The translations under genes were made by a program, and so were the position numbers. The notes under the pieces were generated by a model. That model was not told the DNA's origin. It did not search any database and saw only the letters and a list, made by a program, of their open reading frames with translations. From NCBI GenBank assembly GCA_947631175.1, contig CANRKI010000004.1, positions 1 to 50,765 on the forward strand: a DNA stretch of 50,765 bases, in the 5' to 3' direction. Source of the stretch: an uncultured Flavobacterium sp. GTDB taxonomy: Bacteria; Bacteroidota; Bacteroidia; Flavobacteriales; Flavobacteriaceae. Below are positions 1 to 7,881 of this stretch, piece after piece. How positions within the stretch are numbered: the stretch's first letter is position 1; each line of letters opens with the position of its first letter.

Positions 1-156
1 AGTAGCTATTGAAGTGGTGTCTTTTTCCACCACTTCGCTTCTAAAATTTTCTTCTGCTTTTAAATTAGGTCTTTCGTATTTTTTAGCCACAAAACAAGAT
101 TGCATTAAAAAACTAGCACCTACAACGACAGAAACTTTTATAATATGCTTATTCAT
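1..156 (-). CDS. Outer-membrane efflux lipoprotein (TolC/OprM type), N-terminus only
   Basis: Only the first 52 codons lie in the window; the gene continues beyond position 1. The peptide begins MNKHIIKVSV and has a lipoprotein signal with lipobox LMQSC (Cys21), followed by VAKKYERPNL, the usual start of a mature NodT/OprM-type outer-membrane factor. The start codon overlaps the end of the upstream RND pump gene by 8 bp, so the two are translationally close and belong to one operon. By family, the protein would form the trimeric outer-membrane duct that receives substrate from the RND pump and its membrane fusion protein. The role is assigned mainly from the lipobox and operon position, because the beta-barrel domain is outside the window. 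Confidence 0.8.
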   Translation of the reverse strand, partial: MNKHIIKVSVVVGASFLMQSCFVAKKYERPNLKAEENFRSEVVEKDTTSIAT

Positions 157-3100
157 TTTTGTTCTCTGGTTTTGGTTCAAATTTAATTGGACTTACTTTT
201 TCTTGGATACCTTGGAAAATAACAAAAAGTACAGGAATTACAAATACCCCTAATAAGGTACCAATTAACATACCTCCAACGGCTCCCATACCAATAGATC
301 TGTTTCCGACAGCCCCAACACCTGTTGCAAATGCTAAAGGAACTAATCCTAAAATAAAGGCAAATGAGGTCATTAAAATTGGACGTAAACGTGCCTGAGC
401 ACCATCAAAGGCAGCTTCGAATAGACTCATACCATGTTTACGACGTTGTACTGCATATTCAACAATTAAGATGGCATTTTTAGCTAATAAACCAATAAGC
501 ATGACTAGTGCTACTTGGAAATAAATATTATTTTCTAATCCTGCTAAATTAATAAATATAATTGCACCCGCGATACCAACTGGTAACGAGAATATTACCG
601 CGAATGGTAAAATGTAACTTTCGTATTGTCCTGCTAATAAGAAGTAAACAAATACTAAACATAGTAAGAAAATTAAAACAGATTCGTTTCCTGCTAATAT
701 TTCTTCACGTGACATTCCTGAAAATTCGTACCCATAACTTGCCGGTAAATGTTGTGCGGCAACTTCTTGTACTGCTTTAATAGCATCACCTGATGAATAT
801 CCAGCGTTAGCTTTACCTGTTACTTTAGCTGATTTAAGTAAGTTAAAACGTGAAACAGCTTCTGGTCCATAAATTTTTGTAAAGGTTACAAACTGAGAAA
901 TTGGAATCATTTGCCCGCCTGCATTGATGACATTAATTTTATCAATACTTGCTAATTGATCTCTATCTTTCGCTTCGGCCTGAATCATTACACGGTATTG
1001 TTTACCAAATCGATTAAAATCGGTTGTATATAAACCACCGTAGTAACCTTGCATTGTATTAATGATATTTGTTACAGAAACGCCTGAGTTTTTAGCACGC
1101 TCAACATCTACATCCATTTGGTATTGTGGGAAAGTAGGGTTAAAGTTTGTCATGGCATACTGAATTTCAGGACGCGCATTTAATGCTTGCAAGAACTGAC
1201 CAATAGAAGCGTTCATTGCTGTATAGTCTTCGTCGTTTTTGTTTTGTAGATTCAACTCAAAACCATCGACATTACCAAATCCTTGAACAGAAGGAGGTGT
1301 GATAAAGATGATACGAGCGTCTTTAAACTGAGCGACTTTTCCAAATAATTGATTTACGATGCTTTGTACTTGTAAAGATTCATCTTTTCTGTTTTCAAAA
1401 TCATCTAATTTGATAATTCCCATTCCGTACGATCCACCATTAACAGAGTTAATAATACTACGTCCGGCAACCATCATACGTTCTTTAACTCCAGGAGTAC
1501 TTGCAATTAAAGTATCTAATTGAAATAAAACTTTTTGTGTTTCTTGTAGGGTAGTCCCCGCTGGCATGGTTACGTCCATCATAATAGCCCCACGATCTTC
1601 AGTAGGGATAAATCCTGATGGTGTAGTAGCAAACAACCAATAAGCAATACCTGAAGCTCCTAAAAGAATAACACCTGTGATCCATTTGTTAGAAATAAGT
1701 TTTTTAACAGCTCCTACATATTTATTTGTAAGGCTATCAAAACCAGCATTAAATGCAACAAAAAAACGGTCTTTAAAGTTTTGTTTTTTATGTTCTCCGT
1801 GCTGATGTGGTTTTAATAAAATAGCACATAAAGCAGGAGATAATGTTAATGCATTAATTGCAGAAATGATAATTGATACCGCAAGAGTGATTGCAAATTG
1901 TTTGTAGAAAACTCCTGATGGTCCTGAAAGGAATGATACTGGAATGAACACGGCAGACATTACTAAAGTAATAGAAACAATAGCGCCTGTAATTTCGTTC
2001 ATGGCAGAAATGGTAGCTTCTTTAGCATCAGTATAACCTTCTTCTAATTTCGCATGGACGGCTTCAACCACAACAATGGCATCGTCAACTACAATACCAA
2101 TGGCTAAAATCATTGCAAATAGAGTAAGCATGTTGATTGAGAAACCAAATAATTGTAAGAAAAAGAACGTACCAATAATTGCTACCGGTACTGCGATACC
2201 AGGAATTAATGTAGAACGTAAATCTTGTAAGAATAAGTAAACTACAATAAAAACTAAGATAAACGCTTCGATTAAAGTGCTTATTACTTTGTTGATAGAA
2301 GCGTCAAGAAAGGTCTTAGAGTCCATAGGTACTACATATTTAATACCTTCTGGGAAAGATTTAGCTTCTTCTTGTAAAATTCTATTTAATTCGGTAGTAA
2401 TTTCGTTGGCATTAGAACCCGAAGTTTGGAAGATTCCCATAGCAACCCCTGGTTTTCCCATTCCGTAGTTGTTTACAGAGTAGTTAAAAGCACCAAGTTC
2501 TACTTTAGCAACATCTTGTAAGCGTACGTAATTGTTATTACCTAAGGTTTTTAAAATGATATCTTCGTACTGAGATTCCTTATTAAAACGTCCCGTATAT
2601 TTAATAGCATATTCGTAAACACCGTCCGAATTGTCACCAAATTTACCTGGTGCCGCTTCAATATTTTGCTCTTGTAAAGCCGCTTGAATATCAGAAGGTG
2701 TGATTTTATAGGCTGACATTTTTTCTGGATCAATCCAAATACGCATCGAGTAATCTTTGGCACCAAATACAGTTACCTGACCAACACCTTTAACACGTTG
2801 TAGTTTTGGTACAATGTTAATGTTAGCAAAGTTTTGTACAAAGGTTCCATCATAATTTGGATTCTCTGAATAAAATGAAACGAACATTAAGGCTGAGTTT
2901 TGTGACTTAACCGTTGTTACCCCAGTTTGATTTACGATGGCTGGTAATTTACTTGTAGCTCTAGCTACACGGTTTTGTACGTTTACCGCTGCCATATCAG
3001 GGTTTGTTCCTAATTCAAAAAACACAGATATACTCGCATTTCCATCATTTGAGGCAGATGATGTCATGTACGTCATATTTTCTACCCCGTTTATTTGCTC

Positions 3101-3298
3101 CTCTAACGGAATGATAACCGAGTTTAAAACAGTTTCAGCATTCGCTCCTGTGTAAGTCGCACTAACTTGTACTGTAGGTGGTGCAATTTCTGGATACTGT
3201 TCTAACGGTAAAGAAATCAATCCTAATATCCCTAAAATGGTAAGTAAGATAGAAATTACCGTTGAAAGTACAGGTCTTTCAATAAATGTTTTTAACAT
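149..3298 (-). CDS. RND (HAE1/AcrB-like) multidrug efflux pump, inner-membrane subunit
   Basis: At 1049 residues it has the standard length for AcrB-type pumps. It starts MLKTFIERPVLSTVISILLT, the usual first transmembrane segment. The proton-relay residues are present: the pair D405-D406 in GIVVDDAIVVVEAV (TM4) and K940 in GLLAKNAILIVEYA (TM10), matching AcrB D407/D408 and K940. Two large periplasmic loops separate the two six-helix bundles. The pump would use the proton gradient to move hydrophobic drugs, dyes or bile-like compounds from the inner membrane and periplasm into an outer-membrane duct. It lies 12 bp downstream of the membrane fusion protein gene and overlaps the outer-membrane factor gene by 8 bp. 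The substrate cannot be told from sequence. The alternative, a heavy-metal (CusA) pump, is less likely because the TM4 motif is of the HAE1 kind. Confidence 0.96.
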   Translation of the reverse strand: MLKTFIERPVLSTVISILLTILGILGLISLPLEQYPEIAPPTVQVSATYTGANAETVLNSVIIPLEEQINGVENMTYMTSSASNDGNASISVFFELGTNPDMAAVNVQNRVARATSKLPAIVNQTGVTTVKSQNSALMFVSFYSENPNYDGTFVQNFANINIVPKLQRVKGVGQVTVFGAKDYSMRIWIDPEKMSAYKITPSDIQAALQEQNIEAAPGKFGDNSDGVYEYAIKYTGRFNKESQYEDIILKTLGNNNYVRLQDVAKVELGAFNYSVNNYGMGKPGVAMGIFQTSGSNANEITTELNRILQEEAKSFPEGIKYVVPMDSKTFLDASINKVISTLIEAFILVFIVVYLFLQDLRSTLIPGIAVPVAIIGTFFFLQLFGFSINMLTLFAMILAIGIVVDDAIVVVEAVHAKLEEGYTDAKEATISAMNEITGAIVSITLVMSAVFIPVSFLSGPSGVFYKQFAITLAVSIIISAINALTLSPALCAILLKPHQHGEHKKQNFKDRFFVAFNAGFDSLTNKYVGAVKKLISNKWITGVILLGASGIAYWLFATTPSGFIPTEDRGAIMMDVTMPAGTTLQETQKVLFQLDTLIASTPGVKERMMVAGRSIINSVNGGSYGMGIIKLDDFENRKDESLQVQSIVNQLFGKVAQFKDARIIFITPPSVQGFGNVDGFELNLQNKNDEDYTAMNASIGQFLQALNARPEIQYAMTNFNPTFPQYQMDVDVERAKNSGVSVTNIINTMQGYYGGLYTTDFNRFGKQYRVMIQAEAKDRDQLASIDKINVINAGGQMIPISQFVTFTKIYGPEAVSRFNLLKSAKVTGKANAGYSSGDAIKAVQEVAAQHLPASYGYEFSGMSREEILAGNESVLIFLLCLVFVYFLLAGQYESYILPFAVIFSLPVGIAGAIIFINLAGLENNIYFQVALVMLIGLLAKNAILIVEYAVQRRKHGMSLFEAAFDGAQARLRPILMTSFAFILGLVPLAFATGVGAVGNRSIGMGAVGGMLIGTLLGVFVIPVLFVIFQGIQEKVSPIKFEPKPENKNE

Positions 3299-3310
3299 AA
3301 TTAATAATTA

Positions 3311-4438
3311 CTATTTAGATGTATTAGTGTTTTCTTGCGTTTTATTTTCTGTTTCAAAAACAGGAGTTACTGGTTGTCCGTCTTTTAATTTTGCAAGTGC
3401 TTCAGTAATTAAAACTTCTCCTTCTTCTAAACCAGATGCAATAATATATTCTCTATCTGTTTGATTTAAAATTTCAACAGTTTTAGAAACTGCCTTTCCG
3501 TCTTTTACCACATATATTAAATTTTTTCCTTGTAAATCCATTACAGCATATTGTGGAACCACAATCGCATTTTCGAATTTTGAAGGCAATAAAATTGTAG
3601 CACTAGCTCCTGATCTTAAAATTGCTTGTGGGTTTTTAAAATCGGCTCTAAATTGTGTAGCACCTGTAGTTGCATCAACTAAACCATTTATAGCTGCAAC
3701 TTTTCCTGTTTCAGAATAAATAGAGTTGTCTACTAATTTTAAACTTACATTAGGCGCATTTTTTATTTTTTCTGCAGTTGTAGCTCCGTTTACTTGTTTC
3801 GAGAAAGCTAGCATTTGTTTCTCATTTAAGTTAAAATAAGCTCTAATTTCACGAGTGTCAGAAACGGTTGTTAGGGCAGGAGTGATTGTAGAACTTACTA
3901 AAGCACCAACTTTGTGAGGCAACGCACCAATAACGCCATTTACTGGTGAAGTAACGTTTGCGTAATTTATGTTTGCTGCAATACTGCTGTAAGATGCTTT
4001 GGCTTGCGCTAATCTAGCTTGTGCCGTTTCAAGTAATACTTTCCCTACAATGCCTTTTTCAACAAGTGGTTTTAAACGATCAACTTCAACCTGAGCTGCA
4101 TTAACTGCTGCTTTAGCTGCTGCTGCATCTTGTGTTAATGTTTGAGTTTCAAGTTTAAATAATAATTGTCCTTTTTTAACTTGTTGCCCTTCATCTACAA
4201 ATATTTTTTCTATAAAACCGTTAGCTTTAGGTCTAATTTCTACGTTTTGTAAACCTTCAATTTTAGCAGGATATTCCTGAAAAATTTCTGTACTTGATTT
4301 AACCACTTTTATAGCTTTTAGCGACATAGGTTGTTGTGTCTGAGCTTGCGCTGCATCCGCCTGTTTTGCATCATTGTTACATGATACAAAGGTTAACAGT
4401 CCAAATAAAGCAATAAGTACAAATGATTGTTTTTTCAT
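3311..4438 (-). CDS. RND efflux periplasmic adaptor (membrane fusion lipoprotein, HlyD/AcrA family)
   Basis: A 375-residue lipoprotein: MKKQSFVLIA is followed by lipobox TFVSC (Cys20), giving an acylated periplasmic protein. The order of parts fits AcrA. A first lipoyl half is seen around residues 65-95 (EIRPKANGFIEKIFVDEGQQ), then an Ala-rich helical hairpin (about 105-140), a second lipoyl half (ANVTSPVNGVIGALPHKVGA), a beta-barrel and a membrane-proximal domain ending in EEGEVLITEALAKLKDGQPV. The tail is Thr/Glu/Asn-rich and probably disordered. It bridges the AcrB-like pump and the outer-membrane factor encoded just downstream. The gene lies 35 bp after the regulator gene in the same direction, so co-transcription is expected. 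Confidence 0.95.
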   Translation of the reverse strand: MKKQSFVLIALFGLLTFVSCNNDAKQADAAQAQTQQPMSLKAIKVVKSSTEIFQEYPAKIEGLQNVEIRPKANGFIEKIFVDEGQQVKKGQLLFKLETQTLTQDAAAAKAAVNAAQVEVDRLKPLVEKGIVGKVLLETAQARLAQAKASYSSIAANINYANVTSPVNGVIGALPHKVGALVSSTITPALTTVSDTREIRAYFNLNEKQMLAFSKQVNGATTAEKIKNAPNVSLKLVDNSIYSETGKVAAINGLVDATTGATQFRADFKNPQAILRSGASATILLPSKFENAIVVPQYAVMDLQGKNLIYVVKDGKAVSKTVEILNQTDREYIIASGLEEGEVLITEALAKLKDGQPVTPVFETENKTQENTNTSK

Positions 4439-4473
4439 GTTTTTACGAAGTATATTTATGTTGCTTTTAATGA

Positions 4474-4932
4474 TTATTCTAATTTTTGTAAAGTTTCTCG
4501 AACAGAAACTTCTATTCCCTCTAAATGGTTTTTATAGATTCGAATGTTGTTAATTTGTTTCGTATCCGTTTCATTTTCCTCAATACCTTCATAATAATCT
4601 ATCATATCAACCAATAGTAATAACTCGGATTGAATTATGCGTATTGTGCGCTCTAATAAAGAGGATAGTTTATTTGGAGTAAAATATTTTTTTCGGTCAT
4701 GCGGTTTGTGGTGGTACGTAATACTGTTACGATCCATTAAAGAATTTAAGGTTGTAGATACAGAGCTTTTACTAGCTTGAGTATAAGTTAAAACATCCTC
4801 AAATGTGACCCCACTTTTTTTACCCATAATTAAAATATAGGCCATGATTTTAGCTTGTAACGGAGCAAGATTAAAATTTTTATTAAAGTGAGTTGTGTAA
4901 GAATTAATTAACTTTTCTTGTTTACTATCCAT
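4474..4932 (-). CDS. GbsR/MarR-type winged-helix regulator of the efflux operon
   Basis: A 152-residue protein with a winged helix-turn-helix in the first half. The segment GVTFEDVLTYTQASKSSVST (about residues 40-60) looks like the recognition helix region, and KPHDRKKYF is the wing. The C-terminal half is helical, as expected for dimerization. This pattern fits GbsR-like members of the MarR superfamily that head RND operons in Flavobacteriaceae. It is the first gene of the unit regulator > adaptor > pump > outer-membrane factor. A perfect palindrome sits between its predicted promoter boxes (4976-4995), so it is probably an autorepressor that is released by pump substrates. The ligand is unknown. 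Confidence 0.88.
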   Translation of the reverse strand: MDSKQEKLINSYTTHFNKNFNLAPLQAKIMAYILIMGKKSGVTFEDVLTYTQASKSSVSTTLNSLMDRNSITYHHKPHDRKKYFTPNKLSSLLERTIRIIQSELLLLVDMIDYYEGIEENETDTKQINNIRIYKNHLEGIEVSVRETLQKLE

Positions 4933-4961
4933 TCTTTCGAGTTACTATTTTTTGGAAACAA

Positions 4962-4969
4962 CAAAGTTA
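4962..4969 (-). promoter_or_regulatory. Predicted promoter -7 box of the efflux operon
   Basis: On the minus strand this reads TAACTTTG, an exact match to the Bacteroidota -7 consensus TAnnTTTG. A TTCG lies 20 nt upstream as a weak -33 box and falls inside the palindrome at 4976-4995. The distance to the regulator start codon (about 30 nt) is typical. Confidence 0.65.
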
Positions 4970-4975
4970 AAAATT

Positions 4976-4995
4976 AGTTCGGTAAATACCGAACT
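4976..4995. promoter_or_regulatory. Palindromic operator for the GbsR/MarR-type regulator
   Basis: AGTTCGGTA-AA-TACCGAACT is an inverted repeat with two perfect 9-bp arms and a 2-nt centre. It covers the predicted -33 box and spacer just upstream of the TAACTTTG -7 box of the efflux operon. Binding there would block RNA polymerase, so it is the obvious site for autoregulation by the neighbouring regulator. Binding has not been shown. Confidence 0.75.
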
Positions 4996-5148
4996 TAAAT
5001 ATTAAATAAATGTTAAAGATTTTTACTGACATGATAAAAAGAGTGAAAAAATATTTTTTATACTATTAAAGACAGTTTTTTTATTGCTAAATATGACAAT
5101 ATGACATAAAAAAAGGCAGGTGTAAAAAAAATAATCAAAAAAAGCATT

Positions 5149-5164
5149 TGGCATAAAGATTGAC
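5149..5164 (+). promoter_or_regulatory. Sigma-54-like -24/-12 promoter element upstream of dnaK
   Basis: TGGCATAAAGATTGAC matches the sigma-54 pattern TGGCAC-N5-TTGC with the correct spacing: GG at -24, and GA where GC is usual at -12. The transcript would start near 5175, about 65 nt before the dnaK start. The same 16 bases occur upstream of lon at 41211-41226. The rest of the 306-bp gap between the efflux regulator and dnaK is AT-rich, and apart from the efflux promoter and operator at its left end nothing else stands out in it. Confidence 0.6.
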
Positions 5165-5238
5165 TATTCACTAGCAACTAAAAAATGTTTTTAGTACAAT
5201 TAGTAACAAATAAAAGAATTTAACATACAATAAATATT

Positions 5239-7122
5239 ATGAGTAAAATTATTGGTATTGACTTAGGAACAACAAACTCTTGTGTATCTGTAATGGAAGG
5301 TAACGAGCCAGTGGTTATTCCAAATGCGGAAGGTAAAAGAACTACTCCATCAGTTATCGCTTTCGTAGAAGGTGGAGAAATTAAAGTTGGTGATCCTGCA
5401 AAACGTCAAGCAGTAACTAACCCAACAAAAACTATTGCTTCGATTAAACGTTTCATGGGAGAGAAATACTCTGATGTAGCGAGTGAATTAAGCCACGTAG
5501 CATACAAAGTTGTTAAAGGTGATAACGATACACCTCGTGTAGATATTGATGGTCGTTTATACACGGCTCAAGAAATTTCTGCAATGACTTTACAAAAAAT
5601 GAAAAAAACTGCTGAAGATTATTTAGGGCAACCAGTTACTCAAGCAGTTATTACTGTACCAGCATATTTTAACGATGCTCAACGTCAAGCAACTAAAGAA
5701 GCTGGGCAAATTGCAGGTTTAGAAGTTATGCGTATCATTAACGAACCAACTGCTGCTGCGTTAGCATATGGTTTAGATAAAAGTGGAGACGATAAAAAAA
5801 TTGCTGTTTATGACTTAGGTGGTGGTACTTTCGATATTTCGATCCTTGAATTAGGTGATGGTGTATTCGAAGTGTTATCTACAAACGGTGATACACACTT
5901 AGGTGGTGACGATTTTGATAAAGTAATTATTGACTGGTTAGCAAACGAATTCCAAGCTGCTGAAGGTGTAGACTTACGTCAAGACCCAATGGCTTTACAA
6001 CGTTTAAAAGAAGCTGCTGAAAAAGCTAAGATTGAATTATCTGCTTCTGCTCAAACAGAAATTAACTTACCATACGTAACTGCTACAGCTACAGGACCTA
6101 AACACTTAGTACAAACATTAACTCGTGCTAAATTCGAACAATTAGCTGATACTTTAGTAAAACGTTCTATGGAACCAGTTGCTAAAGCGTTAAAAGATGC
6201 AGGTTTATCTACATCAGATATCGATGAAGTTATTTTAGTAGGTGGATCAACTCGTATTCCAGTAATCCAAGAACAAGTAGAAAAATTCTTCGGTAAAAAA
6301 CCATCTAAAGGAGTTAATCCAGACGAGGTTGTTGCTGTAGGAGCTGCTATTCAAGGTGGTGTATTAACAGGAGATGTGAAAGACGTATTATTATTAGACG
6401 TTACGCCACTTTCTTTAGGTATCGAAACTATGGGTGGTGTGTTCACTAAGTTAATCGAATCTAACACTACAATTCCAACTAAAAAATCTCAGATTTTCTC
6501 TACAGCTGTAGATAACCAACCATCAGTTGAAATTCACGTGTTACAAGGTGAACGTGCAATGGCTAACGATAACAAAACTATTGGTCGTTTCCACTTAGAA
6601 GGTTTACCACCAGCACAAAGAGGAGTGCCTCAAATCGAAGTTACTTTTGATATTGATGCTAATGGTATCATCAAAGTATCTGCAACAGATAAAGGTACAG
6701 GTAAATCTCACGATATTCGTATCGAAGCTTCTTCTGGTTTAACAGCTGAAGAAATTGAAAGAATGAAACAAGAAGCTGAAGCTAACGCTGAAGCGGATAA
6801 AAAAGCAAAAGAAACTGCTGATAAATTAAACGAAGCGGACTCAATGATTTTCCAAACAGAAAATCAATTAAAAGAGTTTGGTGATAAATTATCTGCAGAT
6901 AACAAATCTAACATCGAAGGTGCTTTAGTTGAATTAAAAGCAGCTTACGAAACTCGTAATGTAGATACTATCGCTCCAGCTTTAGACAAAATCAACGAAG
7001 CTTGGAAAGCAGCTTCTGAAGAAATGTACAAAGCTCAGGAACAAGGTGGTGCTCAACAAGCGCAACCAAACCAAGGTGGTGATGATGCTACTCAAGATGT
7101 AGATTTTGAAGAAGTGAAATAA
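5239..7122 (+). CDS. dnaK: Molecular chaperone DnaK (Hsp70)
   Basis: The 627-residue product starts [20 protein letters not shown], the phosphate-1 motif of Hsp70. It contains [13 protein letters not shown] (phosphate-2) and [11 protein letters not shown] (adenosine motif) in the nucleotide-binding domain. The linker [16 protein letters not shown] leads into the substrate-binding beta-domain and helical lid, and the tail is a Gln/Gly-rich stretch ending in FEEVK. It folds and refolds proteins with DnaJ and GrpE in an ATP-driven cycle. Neither co-chaperone gene is adjacent. A sigma-54-like element lies about 75 bp upstream. The last codons form the left half of a direct repeat (7104-7125 and 23192-23213) that marks integration of a genomic island; the reading frame is left intact. 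Confidence 0.99.
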   Translation: MSKIIGIDLGTTNSCVSVMEGNEPVVIPNAEGKRTTPSVIAFVEGGEIKVGDPAKRQAVTNPTKTIASIKRFMGEKYSDVASELSHVAYKVVKGDNDTPRVDIDGRLYTAQEISAMTLQKMKKTAEDYLGQPVTQAVITVPAYFNDAQRQATKEAGQIAGLEVMRIINEPTAAALAYGLDKSGDDKKIAVYDLGGGTFDISILELGDGVFEVLSTNGDTHLGGDDFDKVIIDWLANEFQAAEGVDLRQDPMALQRLKEAAEKAKIELSASAQTEINLPYVTATATGPKHLVQTLTRAKFEQLADTLVKRSMEPVAKALKDAGLSTSDIDEVILVGGSTRIPVIQEQVEKFFGKKPSKGVNPDEVVAVGAAIQGGVLTGDVKDVLLLDVTPLSLGIETMGGVFTKLIESNTTIPTKKSQIFSTAVDNQPSVEIHVLQGERAMANDNKTIGRFHLEGLPPAQRGVPQIEVTFDIDANGIIKVSATDKGTGKSHDIRIEASSGLTAEEIERMKQEAEANAEADKKAKETADKLNEADSMIFQTENQLKEFGDKLSADNKSNIEGALVELKAAYETRNVDTIAPALDKINEAWKAASEEMYKAQEQGGAQQAQPNQGGDDATQDVDFEEVK

Positions 7123-7125
7123 TTA
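7104..7125 (+). repeat. attL: left 22-bp direct repeat of the genomic island (dnaK 3' end)
   Basis: These 22 bases cover the last dnaK codons (Phe-Glu-Glu-Val-Lys-stop) and four bases beyond. They recur at 23192-23213 with one difference (GTG to GTA). A tyrosine integrase is encoded 750 bp inside the left copy. This is the expected layout of an element that inserted at the 3' end of a conserved gene and restored it. Confidence 0.75.
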
Positions 7126-7155
7126 ATGATTAATATCACTTAATAATTAGTAGTA

Positions 7156-7189
7156 AAACGCTGTAAATGTAATGTTTACGGCGTTTTTT
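7156..7189 (+). terminator. Terminator after dnaK (inside the island's left end)
   Basis: AAACGCTGTAAA pairs with TTTACGGCGTTT across a 7-nt loop, with one G-T wobble, followed by T residues. It would end dnaK transcription. Because it lies inside attL it appears to be supplied by the island. Confidence 0.75.
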
Positions 7190-7236
7190 AATTTTTATCC
7201 TTTTTTATTTTACTCTTTTTTAATCGTTTTTTATCA

Positions 7237-7244
7237 TATATTTG
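7237..7244 (+). promoter_or_regulatory. Predicted -7 box of the island integrase operon
   Basis: TATATTTG fits TAnnTTTG exactly and lies about 80 nt before the first island gene. The upstream -33 region is T-rich without a clear TTTG. The box overlaps a 15-bp sequence that is repeated near the right end (7239-7253 and 23145-23159), so integrase binding could modulate this promoter. Confidence 0.45.
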
Positions 7245-7253
7245 TACCATAAT
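7239..7253 (+). repeat. Left copy of a 15-bp direct repeat near the island ends
   Basis: TATTTGTACCATAAT is identical to 23145-23159. The two copies lie inside the island, 113 bp from attL and 32 bp from attR. Arm-type integrase binding sites are often placed this way. The right copy is not part of a TAnnTTTG promoter, which argues against a shared promoter motif as the whole explanation. Confidence 0.5.
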
Positions 7254-7279
7254 TGTATCGGAACGTAAAGGGGGATGAA

Positions 7280-7327
7280 ATGGAACTTATAGATACTTAT
7301 GATATCTTAATCAATAAATATGGGTGA
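7280..7327 (+). CDS. Possible 15-codon leader peptide of the island operon
   Basis: The short frame encodes MELIDTYDILINKYG. Its TGA stop overlaps the ATG of the next gene by one base (TGATG), a typical coupling arrangement, and a purine-rich GGGGG lies just before it. It may be a translated leader, or the remnant of an HTH protein N-terminus. Its size and lack of recognisable homology make this uncertain. Confidence 0.25.
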   Translation: MELIDTYDILINKYG

Positions 7328-7881
7328 TGAATAGAATGAAAAAACAATGTCTTGTCTGTGATGAACAATTTACTCCCAAAAGAGTAACCTCTGTTTATTG
7401 TTCGGATAAATGCAGTAAAAAAGGGTATAAACAAAAGATGTTACAGCTTAAGAAAGAAGAGAGAGTGAAAACATTAGTAGATAAAATACCAGAGGATAGA
7501 TTGTTTATTTCTGTTCCAGAAGCAACCGTACTTTTTGGTATTGCTAAATCTACTCTTTATCGGCTTGTTCGTCAAGAAAAAATTCCAGCTGTTAATTTTG
7601 GAACTCGTCTTGTAAGATTAGAGCGTAAAGTGATGGAAGAAATTTTTCCACTCTCTCAGACCTCACCAGAGGTTAAAACTGATCCGAAGAAAAAATTATA
7701 CAGTCTTGAAAAAGAAGATTGCTATTCTATTGGTGAAATAGCTAAGAGGTTTCAAATATCAGAAAGTACTGTTTACAAACATATTAGAAAATATTCAATT
7801 CCGACCAGACAGATTGGGAAGTATGTATATGCTCCCAAAATAGAAATTGACAATTTGTATAACGGAAATAATTTTATATGA
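7327..7881 (+). CDS. Zn-ribbon protein with two excisionase-type helix-turn-helix domains
   Basis: About 184 residues from the ATG at 7327; a GTG at 7324 is an alternative start. The N-terminus has a small zinc-knuckle pattern with Cys at about 8, 11, 25 and 29 (CLVCDEQFTP, YCSDKCSKKG). Two MerR/excisionase-like HTH units follow: VPEATVLFGIAKSTLYRLVR with wing KIPAVNFGTRLV (about 64-100), and SIGEIAKRFQISESTVYKHI with KYSIPTRQIGKYVY (about 140-175). The gene directly precedes the integrase gene and overlaps it by 4 bp (ATGA), so it probably acts as a recombination directionality factor or regulator of integration. Which DNA it binds cannot be told; the 15-bp repeats near the island ends are candidates. 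Confidence 0.8.
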   Translation: MNRMKKQCLVCDEQFTPKRVTSVYCSDKCSKKGYKQKMLQLKKEERVKTLVDKIPEDRLFISVPEATVLFGIAKSTLYRLVRQEKIPAVNFGTRLVRLERKVMEEIFPLSQTSPEVKTDPKKKLYSLEKEDCYSIGEIAKRFQISESTVYKHIRKYSIPTRQIGKYVYAPKIEIDNLYNGNNFI

